Below, piece after piece: positions 15,674 through 23,581 of a DNA stretch of 61,102 nucleotides. Origin of the DNA: a virus. Each line of letters starts with the position of its first letter. Position 1 is the first letter of the stretch. The position numbers and the translations under genes were made by a program. Location: positions 1-61,102 of the IMG/VR virus record IMGVR_UViG_3300032893_000047, one strand, 5' to 3'. The notes under the pieces were generated by a model. It saw only the letters and a program-made list of their open reading frames with translations, was not told where the DNA came from and searched no databases.

Positions 15674-16219
15674 ATGTTAAAGATTTTAGAAATTAAACAA
15701 ACAAATAATCCCTTTCACGGGACTAACAAATCAACGGGGAAGCCATATGATATTTATTCGTGGCTTGCGAATTTTTCGATTGACGGACAGAATATTCAGG
15801 GTGTTGTGAAATCATTTCAAAATATTGATTTTAATCAGCAAAAAGAATTTGAGTTCACAAAGAATGAATATCATAATCCGAATACCGGGAACATTGATAT
15901 TTCATACACGTTAAAACCTATCCAGCAAAAAAAACAGTGGAATAGCAAACCTTCATACACCCTGCAGGAATATGATCTACTTTTCCAGCATGCTATGAAA
16001 AAGTTTGAAATTAAGTTTAAAGATATTCCAATAACAGATATATATCAGAAATGGGAAATTATTCAAAAACTTGTAAGTACGTATTGCATCGGAGCAACAA
16101 ACGCCGGGGTAAAGATCGAAATAAAGCCAGAACAAAAACCAAATCCGCCGATGAATATTTCGGATAAACCGGAAGTAATGGATAATCCATTTTCAAGCGA
16201 CGAGTCCATACCTTTTTGA
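15674..16219 (+). CDS. Single-stranded DNA-binding protein-like, 181 aa
   Basis: ATG 15674 after AAAGGAG. The N-terminal 90 residues are beta-rich and could be an OB fold; the C-terminus ends in an acidic tail with the tip SDESIPF, matching the DxDxPF-type tip by which bacterial SSBs bind partner proteins. The linker is Pro/Asn/Lys-rich. Role: protecting ssDNA in replication and recombination. The OB fold is inferred; the tip is seen. Confidence 0.65.
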   Translation: MLKILEIKQTNNPFHGTNKSTGKPYDIYSWLANFSIDGQNIQGVVKSFQNIDFNQQKEFEFTKNEYHNPNTGNIDISYTLKPIQQKKQWNSKPSYTLQEYDLLFQHAMKKFEIKFKDIPITDIYQKWEIIQKLVSTYCIGATNAGVKIEIKPEQKPNPPMNISDKPEVMDNPFSSDESIPF

Positions 16220-16226
16220 GGTTATT

Positions 16227-16343
16227 ATGGAATATTTTATAAAAGAAAAAATTGCTTTAAAAGAACTTGCTACAATAGGATATTGCCTACCTAAGAATTT
16301 GTTATGTGATAAGGAGTTAAAAAATGAAAGTAAGAATAATTAA
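16227..16343 (+). CDS. Small hypothetical protein, 38 aa
   Basis: ATG 16227 has GAGG seven bases upstream. It overlaps the next gene by 20 bases. Charged helix, one or two Cys, function unknown; could be spurious. Confidence 0.35.
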   Translation: MEYFIKEKIALKELATIGYCLPKNLLCDKELKNESKNN

Positions 16344-16947
16344 ATGTAGTAATGCTTTGTCTTGGTATAATAATAAAATCGGCGATATAATTGATGTCGA
16401 TGATATAAGAGAAGATCGTTATATAGCCGATGGATTTTATGGTGATGGTATTATGAAATCCGATTGTGAAATTATATCTGATCCTAAAATAAAAAAGGTG
16501 AAATGTATTGATAATAATTCAGATGTAGATTTTTGGTTGACAGAGGGAAAAAAATATAATGTTTTGGATAGAAATCAAGATCAAATTTTAGTCAAGAATG
16601 ATCAAGGATTTGCATGTTGGTATTTTTTAAAACGTTTTGAAATAATTGAAGAAGATGAAATCGTTATACCAGAATCTATACTAAGAGATAATCCTATTCC
16701 AAATGTTTTGGCAAAGAACAAACCTGAATCCGCATTCCCTGAACCTATTGCCATTTTTAAGGCTGATATATATAAGTATTATATTGACGGCGAAAATTTT
16801 CAGGTTATCTTTGTTAATGGCGAATTTAAACAAGTTGATTATAATTTTAAAAATCCTTATACCCGTGAACAATGGCAAGCATTAAGCCGGATATATCAGT
16901 TAATAGTTCATCTTGAATTGGGATATATAGAAAAGGAGTTAAAATGA
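16324..16947 (+). CDS. Hypothetical protein with two SH3-like repeats, 207 aa
   Basis: ATG 16324 with AAGGAG upstream. Two segments of similar form (VRIIKCSNALSWYNNKIGDI; VKCIDNNSDVDFWLTEGKKY followed by a strand and hydrophobic end) suggest tandem small beta barrels of a type common in phage proteins. The C-terminal part is helical. Function unknown. Confidence 0.55.
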   Translation: MKVRIIKCSNALSWYNNKIGDIIDVDDIREDRYIADGFYGDGIMKSDCEIISDPKIKKVKCIDNNSDVDFWLTEGKKYNVLDRNQDQILVKNDQGFACWYFLKRFEIIEEDEIVIPESILRDNPIPNVLAKNKPESAFPEPIAIFKADIYKYYIDGENFQVIFVNGEFKQVDYNFKNPYTREQWQALSRIYQLIVHLELGYIEKELK

Positions 16948-16985
16948 CACCAAATTGTAAATTATGTAAATGGAAAAGGATGTAA
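16944..16985 (+). CDS. Very small CxxC peptide, 13 aa
   Basis: ATG overlaps the previous stop (ATGA), with AAAAGGAG upstream, and encodes MTPNCKLCKWKRM. It looks like the first Cys knuckle of the larger Cys peptides here, so it may be a truncated remnant. Confidence 0.25.
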   Translation: MTPNCKLCKWKRM

Positions 16986-16986
16986 A

Positions 16987-17379
16987 ATGACTGATAAACC
17001 ATTACAGATTCCCGCGTATCTTGAAGGTTATAAATCGACAATGACAAAAGGGGTTAAACTTTCATTTTCAACAAATGAAAATATTGACCCTGAATTGTTA
17101 AGTCGAATTTTATCACTTCAAAATAAACTTGGTTGGTTATTTTTTGGAATAGAGACTATTGAAGCAGAGGATTTAATAAATCTTCCAAAGATCGACAAAT
17201 CAAAATATCCAGATGCTAAAACGCCCTCTGAACGTCTGAGATCAGTCATATTTATCTATCACAAAAAACTTTGCGAAGAAAAAGGGATTATAGATCAAAA
17301 TGAAATCAATAAAACTTTCCAAGTTTTTTATGACGGAATGATGGAAAAGTTTATCGGATGGATTAAGGAAAAATTGTGA
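16987..17379 (+). CDS. Hypothetical recombination-associated protein, 130 aa
   Basis: Starts at ATG 16987 with AAAAGGATG upstream and overlaps the NinG-like gene by 4 bases. Helical, contains IPAYLEGYKSTMTKGVKLSF at the start and a C-terminal FYDGMMEKFIGWIKEKL. Its position before a NinG-like gene and after SSB suggests DNA metabolism. I do not recognise the family firmly. Confidence 0.55.
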   Translation: MTDKPLQIPAYLEGYKSTMTKGVKLSFSTNENIDPELLSRILSLQNKLGWLFFGIETIEAEDLINLPKIDKSKYPDAKTPSERLRSVIFIYHKKLCEEKGIIDQNEINKTFQVFYDGMMEKFIGWIKEKL

Positions 17380-17777
17380 AAAATAAAAAAGACAGAAAGC
17401 CATCACGGCAAAAACTTAAAAGTGAATTAACACAGATTTTCAATAAGTATATCCGGCTAAAAGGAAATAATACTTGTGTAGAATGTGGTAGTCAAAATAA
17501 TACGACAGCCGGTCATGTTTTTTCGTGTGTCAATTTATCGACAAAATGGGACGAAATGAATGTTTTTGTTCAATGTGCGGGATGCAACTTTAGACATGAA
17601 TACGATCCCTATCCTTATTTCAATTGGTATATAAACAAATTCGGCAAGGATAAATTCGATCAATTGTATATAAAGCATAAATTAACAGTTAAGTTTTCAA
17701 ACTCTGATTTGCAAACTATGATAAATATTTATAAGCAAAAAATTAATGAATTGGAATTAAAATTATTGACAAAGTAG
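17376..17777 (+). CDS. NinG-like HNH protein, 133 aa
   Basis: Features CVECGS and CAGC zinc pairs flanking AGHVFSCVNLSTKWDEMNVFVQC, followed by FNWYINKFGKDKFDQL. This is the NinG (Rap) pattern of lambdoid phages, linked to recombination by resolving branched DNA. It starts with TTG-like spacing overlapped by the upstream gene (GTGA), consistent with coupling. Confidence 0.7.
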   Translation: MKNKKDRKPSRQKLKSELTQIFNKYIRLKGNNTCVECGSQNNTTAGHVFSCVNLSTKWDEMNVFVQCAGCNFRHEYDPYPYFNWYINKFGKDKFDQLYIKHKLTVKFSNSDLQTMINIYKQKINELELKLLTK

Positions 17778-17831
17778 TTCGTTGAATGAAAGATGTCGGT
17801 AATTGTCAATATATTAAATTTTTAATTGTTA

Positions 17832-17868
17832 GGGTGGTAAGCGCCCCCTGTTTATCACCCGTCTTTTT
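17832..17868 (+). terminator. Terminator-like hairpin in a leader
   Basis: GGGTGGTAA (17832-17840) pairs with TTATCACCC (17852-17860), one G-U, followed by GTCTTTTT and then directly by AGGAGG, the ribosome site of the next gene. This hairpin, U-tract, ribosome site order recurs at other operon starts in this genome. Confidence 0.65.
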
Positions 17869-17879
17869 AGGAGGATTAA

Positions 17880-18020
17880 ATGGATATACAAATAGCAAAT
17901 ATGACAGAAAAGCAAGCGAAGGAAATACTTTCAAGAATTATTGAACAATTAGACGATCTTGATACCGAAGACTTTTTTGGGACAGAAGGCTGGCGACATA
18001 TGTTTGGTTTTGAAGATTAA
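17880..18020 (+). CDS. Small acidic protein, 46 aa
   Basis: ATG 17880 after TTAGGAGGATTAA. Acidic helical peptide (LSRIIEQLDDLDTEDFFG), pI low, no Cys. Function unknown; acidic small early proteins can act as inhibitors, but nothing shows this here. Confidence 0.6.
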   Translation: MDIQIANMTEKQAKEILSRIIEQLDDLDTEDFFGTEGWRHMFGFED

Positions 18021-18023
18021 ATT

Positions 18024-18296
18024 ATGAAAGCAAAGTATCACGATTTTAACGACACGCACAAAATATTAGCCCTTATGGAAAATTTTACACAAAGGCATAA
18101 TTTTTGCAATAGCGTCAAGATTTGGTCACATATAGGGCATATTTCTGACTGTCAGGATAATTTTACTTTCAAAAATGCTACAATTTGGGCGTCGGTAGCA
18201 ACTGACTTTGATTACCAGTTTTATCCCCGGATGATCCGAACTTTTGACGCTGCCGAAAGTGACTTTATTTGGCTGGTAGATGCGGAGGGAATATGA
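18024..18296 (+). CDS. Hypothetical protein, 90 aa
   Basis: ATG 18024 lies four bases after the previous stop. A mixed alpha/beta protein with several His and aromatic residues (WSHIGHISDCQDNFTF). The stop overlaps the next ATG. Function unknown. Confidence 0.55.
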   Translation: MKAKYHDFNDTHKILALMENFTQRHNFCNSVKIWSHIGHISDCQDNFTFKNATIWASVATDFDYQFYPRMIRTFDAAESDFIWLVDAEGI

Positions 18297-18451
18297 CATT
18301 ATTCAACCACAAGTTTAATCTGCAAATATCACCTGAAATTATCGAACGTGAAGCCCGCAAGATTATAACACGCGACTTTACTCATGATGATTGGATGCGG
18401 TATTTATTTCCAGACGGCTTTGATCCAGGTAATGAAAAGGAGTTTGTATGA
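18293..18451 (+). CDS. Hypothetical protein, 52 aa
   Basis: ATG 18293 overlaps the previous stop (ATGA) with GGAGG upstream; an earlier in-frame ATG at 18269 is less well placed. Small soluble protein (ITRDFTHDDWMRYLFPDGFD). Overlaps the next gene by 4 bases. Confidence 0.5.
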   Translation: MTLFNHKFNLQISPEIIEREARKIITRDFTHDDWMRYLFPDGFDPGNEKEFV

Positions 18452-18765
18452 AAAATATAAAATGTATCAAATGTGATCATGAATTTCCAATGCCAGATAA
18501 TTTTTATGGGCATATTTTATGTGAATCTTGCGATCCATTTATGCAGGAGGAAGAGACAAAAAATGGTATTAAAAAACTTGAAGAAGAAAATGAAAAGCAA
18601 AAATCAATTATCAAAGAACTTGTTGAAAATTTGGCTGAAGATATCCAGCATTATTGTATAACGTGTCCAGATGATAATTTAAGTGATGAAAATAATATTG
18701 ATTGTAAAGAATGCCCTATAAATAATAAAAAAAATCTTTTAAATGAAGCCAAGGAGTTTATATGA
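18448..18765 (+). CDS. Zinc-ribbon coiled-coil protein, 105 aa
   Basis: N-terminal zinc ribbon (CIKCDHEF ... LCESC), a central charged helix (EEENEKQKSIIKELVENL), and a C-terminal second Cys set (YCITC ... DCKEC). Layout suggests a helix with metal sites at both ends. AAAAGGAG lies upstream. Function unknown. Confidence 0.6.
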   Translation: MKNIKCIKCDHEFPMPDNFYGHILCESCDPFMQEEETKNGIKKLEEENEKQKSIIKELVENLAEDIQHYCITCPDDNLSDENNIDCKECPINNKKNLLNEAKEFI

Positions 18766-19085
18766 ACATAGATTATAAAAAAATTAAAAAAGAATGTCCA
18801 AAATCTTTTAATAAATTTCTTGACGATTGTGGTTGTACATATCCACATTGGATGGGAAATCTTTGTTATTGTGATTTTGAAAAGTTTTTTGATGATAATG
18901 GAATTTATATTAAAACAGTCCCTAATGATTATAACAACAAAACATTTGCCTTTGAGATTGAAAAACATAAAAACGAAGATTTCGGTTTAATAAAATTATT
19001 TCAATCTGATTATATTTATATATTTCGTCCTGAAGCAAAAAAACAAGCAATCTACAAAGCCTTTTCAATCATGGAGGAATTATGA
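18762..19085 (+). CDS. Hypothetical protein, 107 aa
   Basis: Overlaps neighbours by four bases at both ends, so it is part of a coupled run. Contains CGCTYPHWMGNLCYCDFEKF near residues 25-45. The remainder is alpha/beta. Function unknown. Confidence 0.55.
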   Translation: MNIDYKKIKKECPKSFNKFLDDCGCTYPHWMGNLCYCDFEKFFDDNGIYIKTVPNDYNNKTFAFEIEKHKNEDFGLIKLFQSDYIYIFRPEAKKQAIYKAFSIMEEL

Positions 19086-19255
19086 AACATAAATGCCCTG
19101 TCTGCGGTGCATACGTCAAAAACGTTTGTTCAAAATGTGCAGTTCATAGAACTTTCATTGATCCTGAAAAGTACCCAGAATACTATGAACTTAAAAAGAT
19201 GAGGTTAACAAACTACTTGAAGAACTTGAAGAACTTGAACGCCTGGAACGGATAA
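19082..19255 (+). CDS. Zinc-ribbon protein, probably frameshifted
   Basis: Encodes CPVC ... CSKC in the first 20 residues, then 57 residues in all. After CTTAAAAAGATG (about 19190-19201) the zero frame reads a low-quality repeat, while the -1 frame reads on as DEVNKLLEELEELERLER and continues to a TAG at 19345-19347 overlapping the next start. The longer -1 product would be about 87 residues. Either a real indel in a run of five A, a programmed -1 shift, or an assembly error. Confidence 0.5.
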   Translation: MKHKCPVCGAYVKNVCSKCAVHRTFIDPEKYPEYYELKKMRLTNYLKNLKNLNAWNG

Positions 19256-19340
19256 TATTACTATTGATCTTTCCGCGTGTTCGGAATAGGCGAGAGAAAA
19301 AGTTTACAGTAAAAGAATTATACGGTGCCGGAGATAATCA

Positions 19341-19568
19341 ATGTTAGAAAAATGTAAAATTTTAGTTACAAGAAGGAAATATTTCAACATAAATTATATT
19401 ACTCATTATGTCGCTTGTGGAAGAAAAGTTGTTGCCGAAATTAAAAGCGAAAGGACGCTACATGGGCATTGGCAAAAAATTTGTAGTTATCATAAAAATT
19501 ATTTTATAAAATGGCATAATAAAAGAAATATAAATTATGAAATAAGGGCAATTAAGGAATGGGAATGA
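19341..19568 (+). CDS. Small basic protein, 75 aa
   Basis: Starts within the end of the upstream -1 frame (ATGTTAG) and overlaps the next gene by 4 bases. Rich in His, Lys, Tyr with HGHWQKICSYHKNYF; possible nucleic-acid or metal binding. Function unknown. Confidence 0.5.
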   Translation: MLEKCKILVTRRKYFNINYITHYVACGRKVVAEIKSERTLHGHWQKICSYHKNYFIKWHNKRNINYEIRAIKEWE

Positions 19569-19693
19569 TAGCAACAAAAAATGACTGTAAGATCACCGGC
19601 AAGCGATGCTTGGTAAAAGTACCCTGTAGGTTTTGTCAGATAAAAAAAGAGCATGAAAAGATTGACAAAAAAATAAAGGATATAAGATTATGA
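19565..19693 (+). CDS. Small CKITGKxC protein, 42 aa
   Basis: ATG 19565 overlaps the previous stop. The pattern CKITGKRC ... PCRFCQ is closely similar to that of the small protein at 32452 (CKLTGKPC ... LCSSC), so these are paralogues of one small zinc family. Confidence 0.55.
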   Translation: MIATKNDCKITGKRCLVKVPCRFCQIKKEHEKIDKKIKDIRL

Positions 19694-20085
19694 AATATGA
19701 TGAATATATGGATAAAGAATGTATTCCTATATGTGATATGATAAATTCTCTTCCAGGATTAAAAACTTTTGAAAGTTGTTGCGGTCATGGAAAAGAATCA
19801 TTTTGTATTTATTTCCATGTATATTCAGAAATAACAGACAAAGGATTATTTATTTTAACTCGGTGTGTAGATAATAGATATTGGAAATATGGGGGCGATT
19901 GGAAAATAGAATTATATATTGGTGATTCTTTATTTGAAAATAAATATTTACCGATTGGTTATATTTTACATTCAGGAAATGTAATTGGAGAAAAAGCATA
20001 TAGACAAGCAAATGATTTGATAGAAAATATAAAATACCATTTGAATCATGAAGGATTTATTGAATTATTCTATTTTTTGGGATAA
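19690..20085 (+). CDS. Phage protein with ESCCGHG motif, 131 aa
   Basis: Starts with IPICDMINSLPGLKTFESCC followed by GHGKESFCIYF, a motif I recall from small phage proteins of unknown function. Remaining sequence is alpha/beta. Last gene before the structured leader at 20198. Confidence 0.6.
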   Translation: MKYDEYMDKECIPICDMINSLPGLKTFESCCGHGKESFCIYFHVYSEITDKGLFILTRCVDNRYWKYGGDWKIELYIGDSLFENKYLPIGYILHSGNVIGEKAYRQANDLIENIKYHLNHEGFIELFYFLG

Positions 20086-20162
20086 AGTCAAGAAAGAAAA
20101 ATTATTTTGTGGATGGTTAAAAAAAAAGAAATCGATGCTAATTTAAAAAAGATATTTAATTA

Positions 20163-20191
20163 TTGACAAAAAAAAGGAAATGATGTAATAT
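20163..20191 (+). promoter_or_regulatory. Sigma-70-type promoter of the structured leader
   Basis: TTGACA (20163-20168), 17 nt, TAATAT (20186-20191). Transcription would start close to the first hairpin at 20198. Confidence 0.6.
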
Positions 20192-20197
20192 AAGTTA

Positions 20198-20334
20198 TCA
20201 GGAGTGATAAACCTGAATATCTATCGCATGATAGATAAAAAGTAATAGGGCTATAGATAATAGCATAATGGGAGTTTATTACTTCTTCCATGCCAGACTT
20301 ATCATCTGGTGCTATTATCTGTAGCCTTTTTTTT
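20198..20334 (+). ncRNA. Pseudoknotted leader RNA ending in a terminator
   Basis: Helices seen: H1 TCAGG/CCTGA (20198-20202, 20212-20216); H2 ATCTATC-GCAT-GATAGAT (20219-20236); a 17-bp stem 20249-20265 with 20310-20326 (one G-U) followed by eight U. Inside this stem are ATGGGAG/CTTCCAT (20268-20274, 20285-20291) and CCAGA/TCTGG (20293-20297, 20305-20309). The loop TATTACTT (20277-20284) matches AAGTAATA (20240-20247) upstream, giving a pseudoknot. The loops TGATAA (20205-20210) and TTATCA (20299-20304) match, giving a loop-loop contact. No known RNA class recognised. It could be a regulator of the next gene or a small RNA. Confidence 0.7.
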
Positions 20335-20342
20335 GAGGTAAT

Positions 20343-21026
20343 ATGAATTTTAAGGAATTATTTTATAATTTATTTTTAGAAATTATTATTTTTTTATACG
20401 GCAAGAGTTTTGATAGATTTACTTTTAATTGTGATATAAAAAAAAATATTGATGATTGGTATTATTTTGAATTTATATTTAGGATAAATGGTCTTGAACA
20501 AAAAATATATTCAGAAAAATTCCCGCAAAAGAATAAAGAAGAATATATAAAAAGTATAAATGAATATTTGATACAATTTTATAATAAAATTCAATATATT
20601 TCGAATCCCAATAAACTTTATTTATTTCATAATTGCTATTTCTGTAATAGAATATTTAAATCATCTTCAAAAAAAATAGGTTTAGTTTGTTGCCCTGAAT
20701 GTTGTGAAATTAAAAAGAATCCTCATATTCAACCAGAAATGTATCTTTATATATTCCAATCTATTATTACTGGGTTAATAAAAATTGGCATATCAAAAGA
20801 TTATGAAAAAAGAAAAAAGCAACTTGAAAAATCTCATGGAAGTAGATTAAATATATTGCTTATTATTAAAGGTAATCAGACCATTGAGAAAGAATTACAT
20901 TCATTATTTAAACAATTTAAAACAGAGGGTGAATGGTATTATCCTGATAACGAAATATATTTTTATATTAAAAAGAAAAGAATTGAAAATAATGACATAT
21001 TATTTAAAGAGGAGAGCATAAAATGA
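20343..21026 (+). CDS. T5orf172/GIY-YIG-type nuclease, 227 aa
   Basis: ATG 20343 with GAGG upstream, just after the U-tract of the leader RNA. N-terminal 90 residues are unassigned; then a zinc knuckle (CYFCNRIF ... CCPEC) and a GIY-YIG-like T5orf172 domain: YLYIFQS, GLIKIGISKDYEKRKKQLEK, IEKELHSLFK, EGEWYY. Such domains cut or nick DNA and are common in phages as mobile or free nucleases. It overlaps the next small frame by 4 bases. Confidence 0.75.
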   Translation: MNFKELFYNLFLEIIIFLYGKSFDRFTFNCDIKKNIDDWYYFEFIFRINGLEQKIYSEKFPQKNKEEYIKSINEYLIQFYNKIQYISNPNKLYLFHNCYFCNRIFKSSSKKIGLVCCPECCEIKKNPHIQPEMYLYIFQSIITGLIKIGISKDYEKRKKQLEKSHGSRLNILLIIKGNQTIEKELHSLFKQFKTEGEWYYPDNEIYFYIKKKRIENNDILFKEESIK

Positions 21027-21079
21027 AATATACAATTGAAGGATTAAATCAAGAATATTTATGCGAATTAGGATTTTAG
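21023..21079 (+). CDS. Micro-ORF, 18 aa
   Basis: ATG 21023 overlaps the previous stop with AAGAGGAG upstream. Encodes MKYTIEGLNQEYLCELGF. It may serve to couple translation or be a remnant. Low confidence. Confidence 0.25.
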   Translation: MKYTIEGLNQEYLCELGF

Positions 21080-21090
21080 AGGAGATGAAT

Positions 21091-21768
21091 ATGAACGAAA
21101 TAATAATCAATAATGGGATTGAAGATTTAAATATTTTTGAAAAAGATTCCGAGGCTTGGGTTTCAAGCAGAACTATTGCAGACAAATTTGAAAAACGGCA
21201 TAAAGACGTTTTGGAAAAAATAGATCAAATATTGAATGAAGATAATGATGAATTTACTGAGCGGAATTTTCGGCTTAGTAGTTTTAAAGATTCTTCAGGC
21301 AAAAAAAATAAAGAATATTTATTAAATCGGAAATCATTTTCTTTAATTGTGATGAGTTTTACTGGTAAAAAAGCATTGCAGTTTAAAAAACAATATATCA
21401 ATCGTTTTGAAGATATGTATAATTTAATTCAAACCCGATTATTATCAAAAGAAGGTTATCGAATTATGACCGATGCAATCAAATCATATATTGATAATCC
21501 TAAATTTTATGATTATGCACGGGAAGCAGATATGATAAATAAAATAGTATTGGGAATGTCTGCAAAAGAATTCAAGGAATTAAATTTTACTGAAAATGTA
21601 AGGGATAATATTGTCGCTGAAAAATTAAATAATCTTAATAAAGCACAGATATTAAATGCACAATTGATTATAGCGAGATTTTCTTTTTCCGAAAGACAAT
21701 CAGCAATTGAAATGAATTTTAATTCGGTTGAACAATATATGCTACATGAAGAAAATATTATTATTTAA
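21091..21768 (+). CDS. Rha-family phage regulatory protein
   Basis: ATG 21091 is placed 6-7 nt after GAGGAG; upstream ATGs are too close. The N-terminal domain has WVSSRTIADKFEKRHKDVLE, FTERNFRLSSF and YLLNRKSFSLIVMSFTGKKA followed by FKKQYINRFE, the pRha signature. The C-terminal half is helical. Rha in phage P22-like elements interferes with growth in certain hosts; here it is likely a transcriptional or host-interaction regulator. Confidence 0.85.
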   Translation: MNEIIINNGIEDLNIFEKDSEAWVSSRTIADKFEKRHKDVLEKIDQILNEDNDEFTERNFRLSSFKDSSGKKNKEYLLNRKSFSLIVMSFTGKKALQFKKQYINRFEDMYNLIQTRLLSKEGYRIMTDAIKSYIDNPKFYDYAREADMINKIVLGMSAKEFKELNFTENVRDNIVAEKLNNLNKAQILNAQLIIARFSFSERQSAIEMNFNSVEQYMLHEENIII

Positions 21769-21777
21769 GGATTAAAC

Positions 21778-22602
21778 ATGAATGAATTAGAAATAAAAAC
21801 TGAATTTGAAAACATAGAAGATAAATCGATTAAAATAACAACTATTGAAGAAAAAAAATATGATTTTTCCCTAATATATAATTTTAGTGTAGGATTAGCC
21901 GAAAAATATGGATTAAATGAATCTATTATGTTAAATAATTTAATTTTTTGGACAAAAACAAATCAAGCGAATGAAAAGAATTTTTATGACGGATATTTTT
22001 GGACATTTAATTCAGCAAGGGCATATAAAGAATTATTCCCTTTTTGGACTGAAAGACAAATCCGTTATATTTTAGAATCCTTAGAAAAACAAGGACTTAT
22101 TAAATCAGGAAATTATAATAAATTAAAATACGATCATACTAAATGGTACGCCATTATTGACAAATCGATATTACAGATTTGTAACATCAGAGTAACAGAA
22201 TTGTCAGATCAAAGTGACAAAAATGTTAGACCTATACCAGATATTAATACAGATAAAAAACAAGATAATAAATATGAATCTTTTTCTAATAAGAAATATT
22301 ATTTTAAGAATAAAAATACCTGGAAAGAAGTTGTAATTGAATATGAAAAATTCTATGAGTGTTTTACAAAGAAAAAAATATTATGGTCGCCGATGGAATT
22401 TAAATATCTAAAAGAAATTTGTAATCGTCTTAATAATCATTTTGATAATGCCAATTTGTGTTTTGCCGAAATATTCGGATCATTGGGTTGCGAACAAGAA
22501 TTTTGCGATCATTGGCGATATAAAAAAGGATTACCGGTTCCGAGTTTAATCCAAAAGGATTTAAATGATTTTATAAAGATTGAGGTTAAAAATGAATCTT
22601 GA
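21778..22602 (+). CDS. Winged-helix replication initiator/organiser-like protein, 274 aa
   Basis: Residues about 40-130 form a winged helix region: AEKYGLNESIMLNNLIFW, then FWTERQIRYILESLEKQGLI and KWYAI, as in phage replisome organiser and DnaD-like initiators. The C-terminal half (EYEKFYECFTKKK ...) is a helical domain. Location after Rha and before the SNF2-methyltransferase gene supports a role in starting replication. Confidence 0.65.
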   Translation: MNELEIKTEFENIEDKSIKITTIEEKKYDFSLIYNFSVGLAEKYGLNESIMLNNLIFWTKTNQANEKNFYDGYFWTFNSARAYKELFPFWTERQIRYILESLEKQGLIKSGNYNKLKYDHTKWYAIIDKSILQICNIRVTELSDQSDKNVRPIPDINTDKKQDNKYESFSNKKYYFKNKNTWKEVVIEYEKFYECFTKKKILWSPMEFKYLKEICNRLNNHFDNANLCFAEIFGSLGCEQEFCDHWRYKKGLPVPSLIQKDLNDFIKIEVKNES

Positions 22603-23323
22603 AGAATTACAAGAATGTTCTATAGGGATTTTTAAAACAAATAAAGAGTATGTTACATCACAAAAAAACAAAATTGAATCATTGTCAAAATTATATCAAA
22701 TAGACGATCTTTATGAGTCAATGATAAATTATCGGGAAGTTAAAAAAAGAGGTATTTTCACTGATTATGTCAAAGAGATAAATAAGTGGATTCAAGGCGT
22801 AAAAAAAATAGAAATATATTCACGATATCAAAACAAAGATATTGAATATATTATCGAGAATCTTCTTGATAGCATGGAATATAATTTTCAAAAAAACGGA
22901 TTAAAAAATAAAAATGAAGTGACAAGATTCAACCGGATAAATTATATTTTTATAGGGAAAGAATATGCTGAAAAACAAAATAGTCAATATAAATCATTGG
23001 TTATAAATGAAAGATCGGAAATAGAAATTGTTTCGCAAGATCAAACATTGTTTATTAATCAAATACAGGAAATTATTGATAAATGGTTTGATCTTGTAGC
23101 ATCGCCAGAATTGAAACAGAAAATAAAAAACATTACAATCCGAGAATATTTAAAAATATTTCTTATAAATTATTTTTGGGATAACCGGACATGGACACGA
23201 TCTATTTTAGAGCCATTAACATATAATTTTGAAAATGATATAATAATAAAAACCGGCAATGACATGGCAATATCAATAAATGAGATAAATAAAGTTATGA
23301 TTAAGTTAAATTTAAAGAAATGA
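22592..23323 (+). CDS. Hypothetical replication-region protein, 243 aa
   Basis: ATG 22592 has GAGG upstream and lies inside the end of the initiator gene. Mostly helical and charged; no Walker or nuclease motif visible. Its overlap with the initiator suggests a partner, for instance a helicase loader, but that is only position-based. Confidence 0.55.
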   Translation: MNLEELQECSIGIFKTNKEYVTSQKNKIESLSKLYQIDDLYESMINYREVKKRGIFTDYVKEINKWIQGVKKIEIYSRYQNKDIEYIIENLLDSMEYNFQKNGLKNKNEVTRFNRINYIFIGKEYAEKQNSQYKSLVINERSEIEIVSQDQTLFINQIQEIIDKWFDLVASPELKQKIKNITIREYLKIFLINYFWDNRTWTRSILEPLTYNFENDIIIKTGNDMAISINEINKVMIKLNLKK

Positions 23324-23335
23324 GAGGAGAATAAT

Positions 23336-23554
23336 ATGCAAAAAAAAATTTATTGTAAAAAATGTAAATGGTATAACCCTTCTAAAAATATATGGAAAAA
23401 TGGAAAGGATTGTTTTATAACACAAAAAGAAAAAAATTATATTGGCAATAAAATAATTTTACAAATGAGTTGCTATGAAAACAATAAAAATTGTGACTGC
23501 AAATATTATATTTCTGAATGGAATATTTTGGAATATTTTGGAATAAAGTTATGA
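23336..23554 (+). CDS. Cys-rich small protein, 72 aa
   Basis: ATG 23336 after GAGGAGAATAAT. Pattern CKKCKWYNPSKN ... DCFITQ ... MSCYENNKNCDCKYY matches the leftward gene at 6775 (CKYCKHY ... DFCRRKNKNKDCKDY), so the two are divergent paralogues. Probable zinc binding; role unknown. Confidence 0.6.
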   Translation: MQKKIYCKKCKWYNPSKNIWKNGKDCFITQKEKNYIGNKIILQMSCYENNKNCDCKYYISEWNILEYFGIKL

Positions 23555-23581
23555 TTAAGTTAAACAGATAAAAGGAATGAT

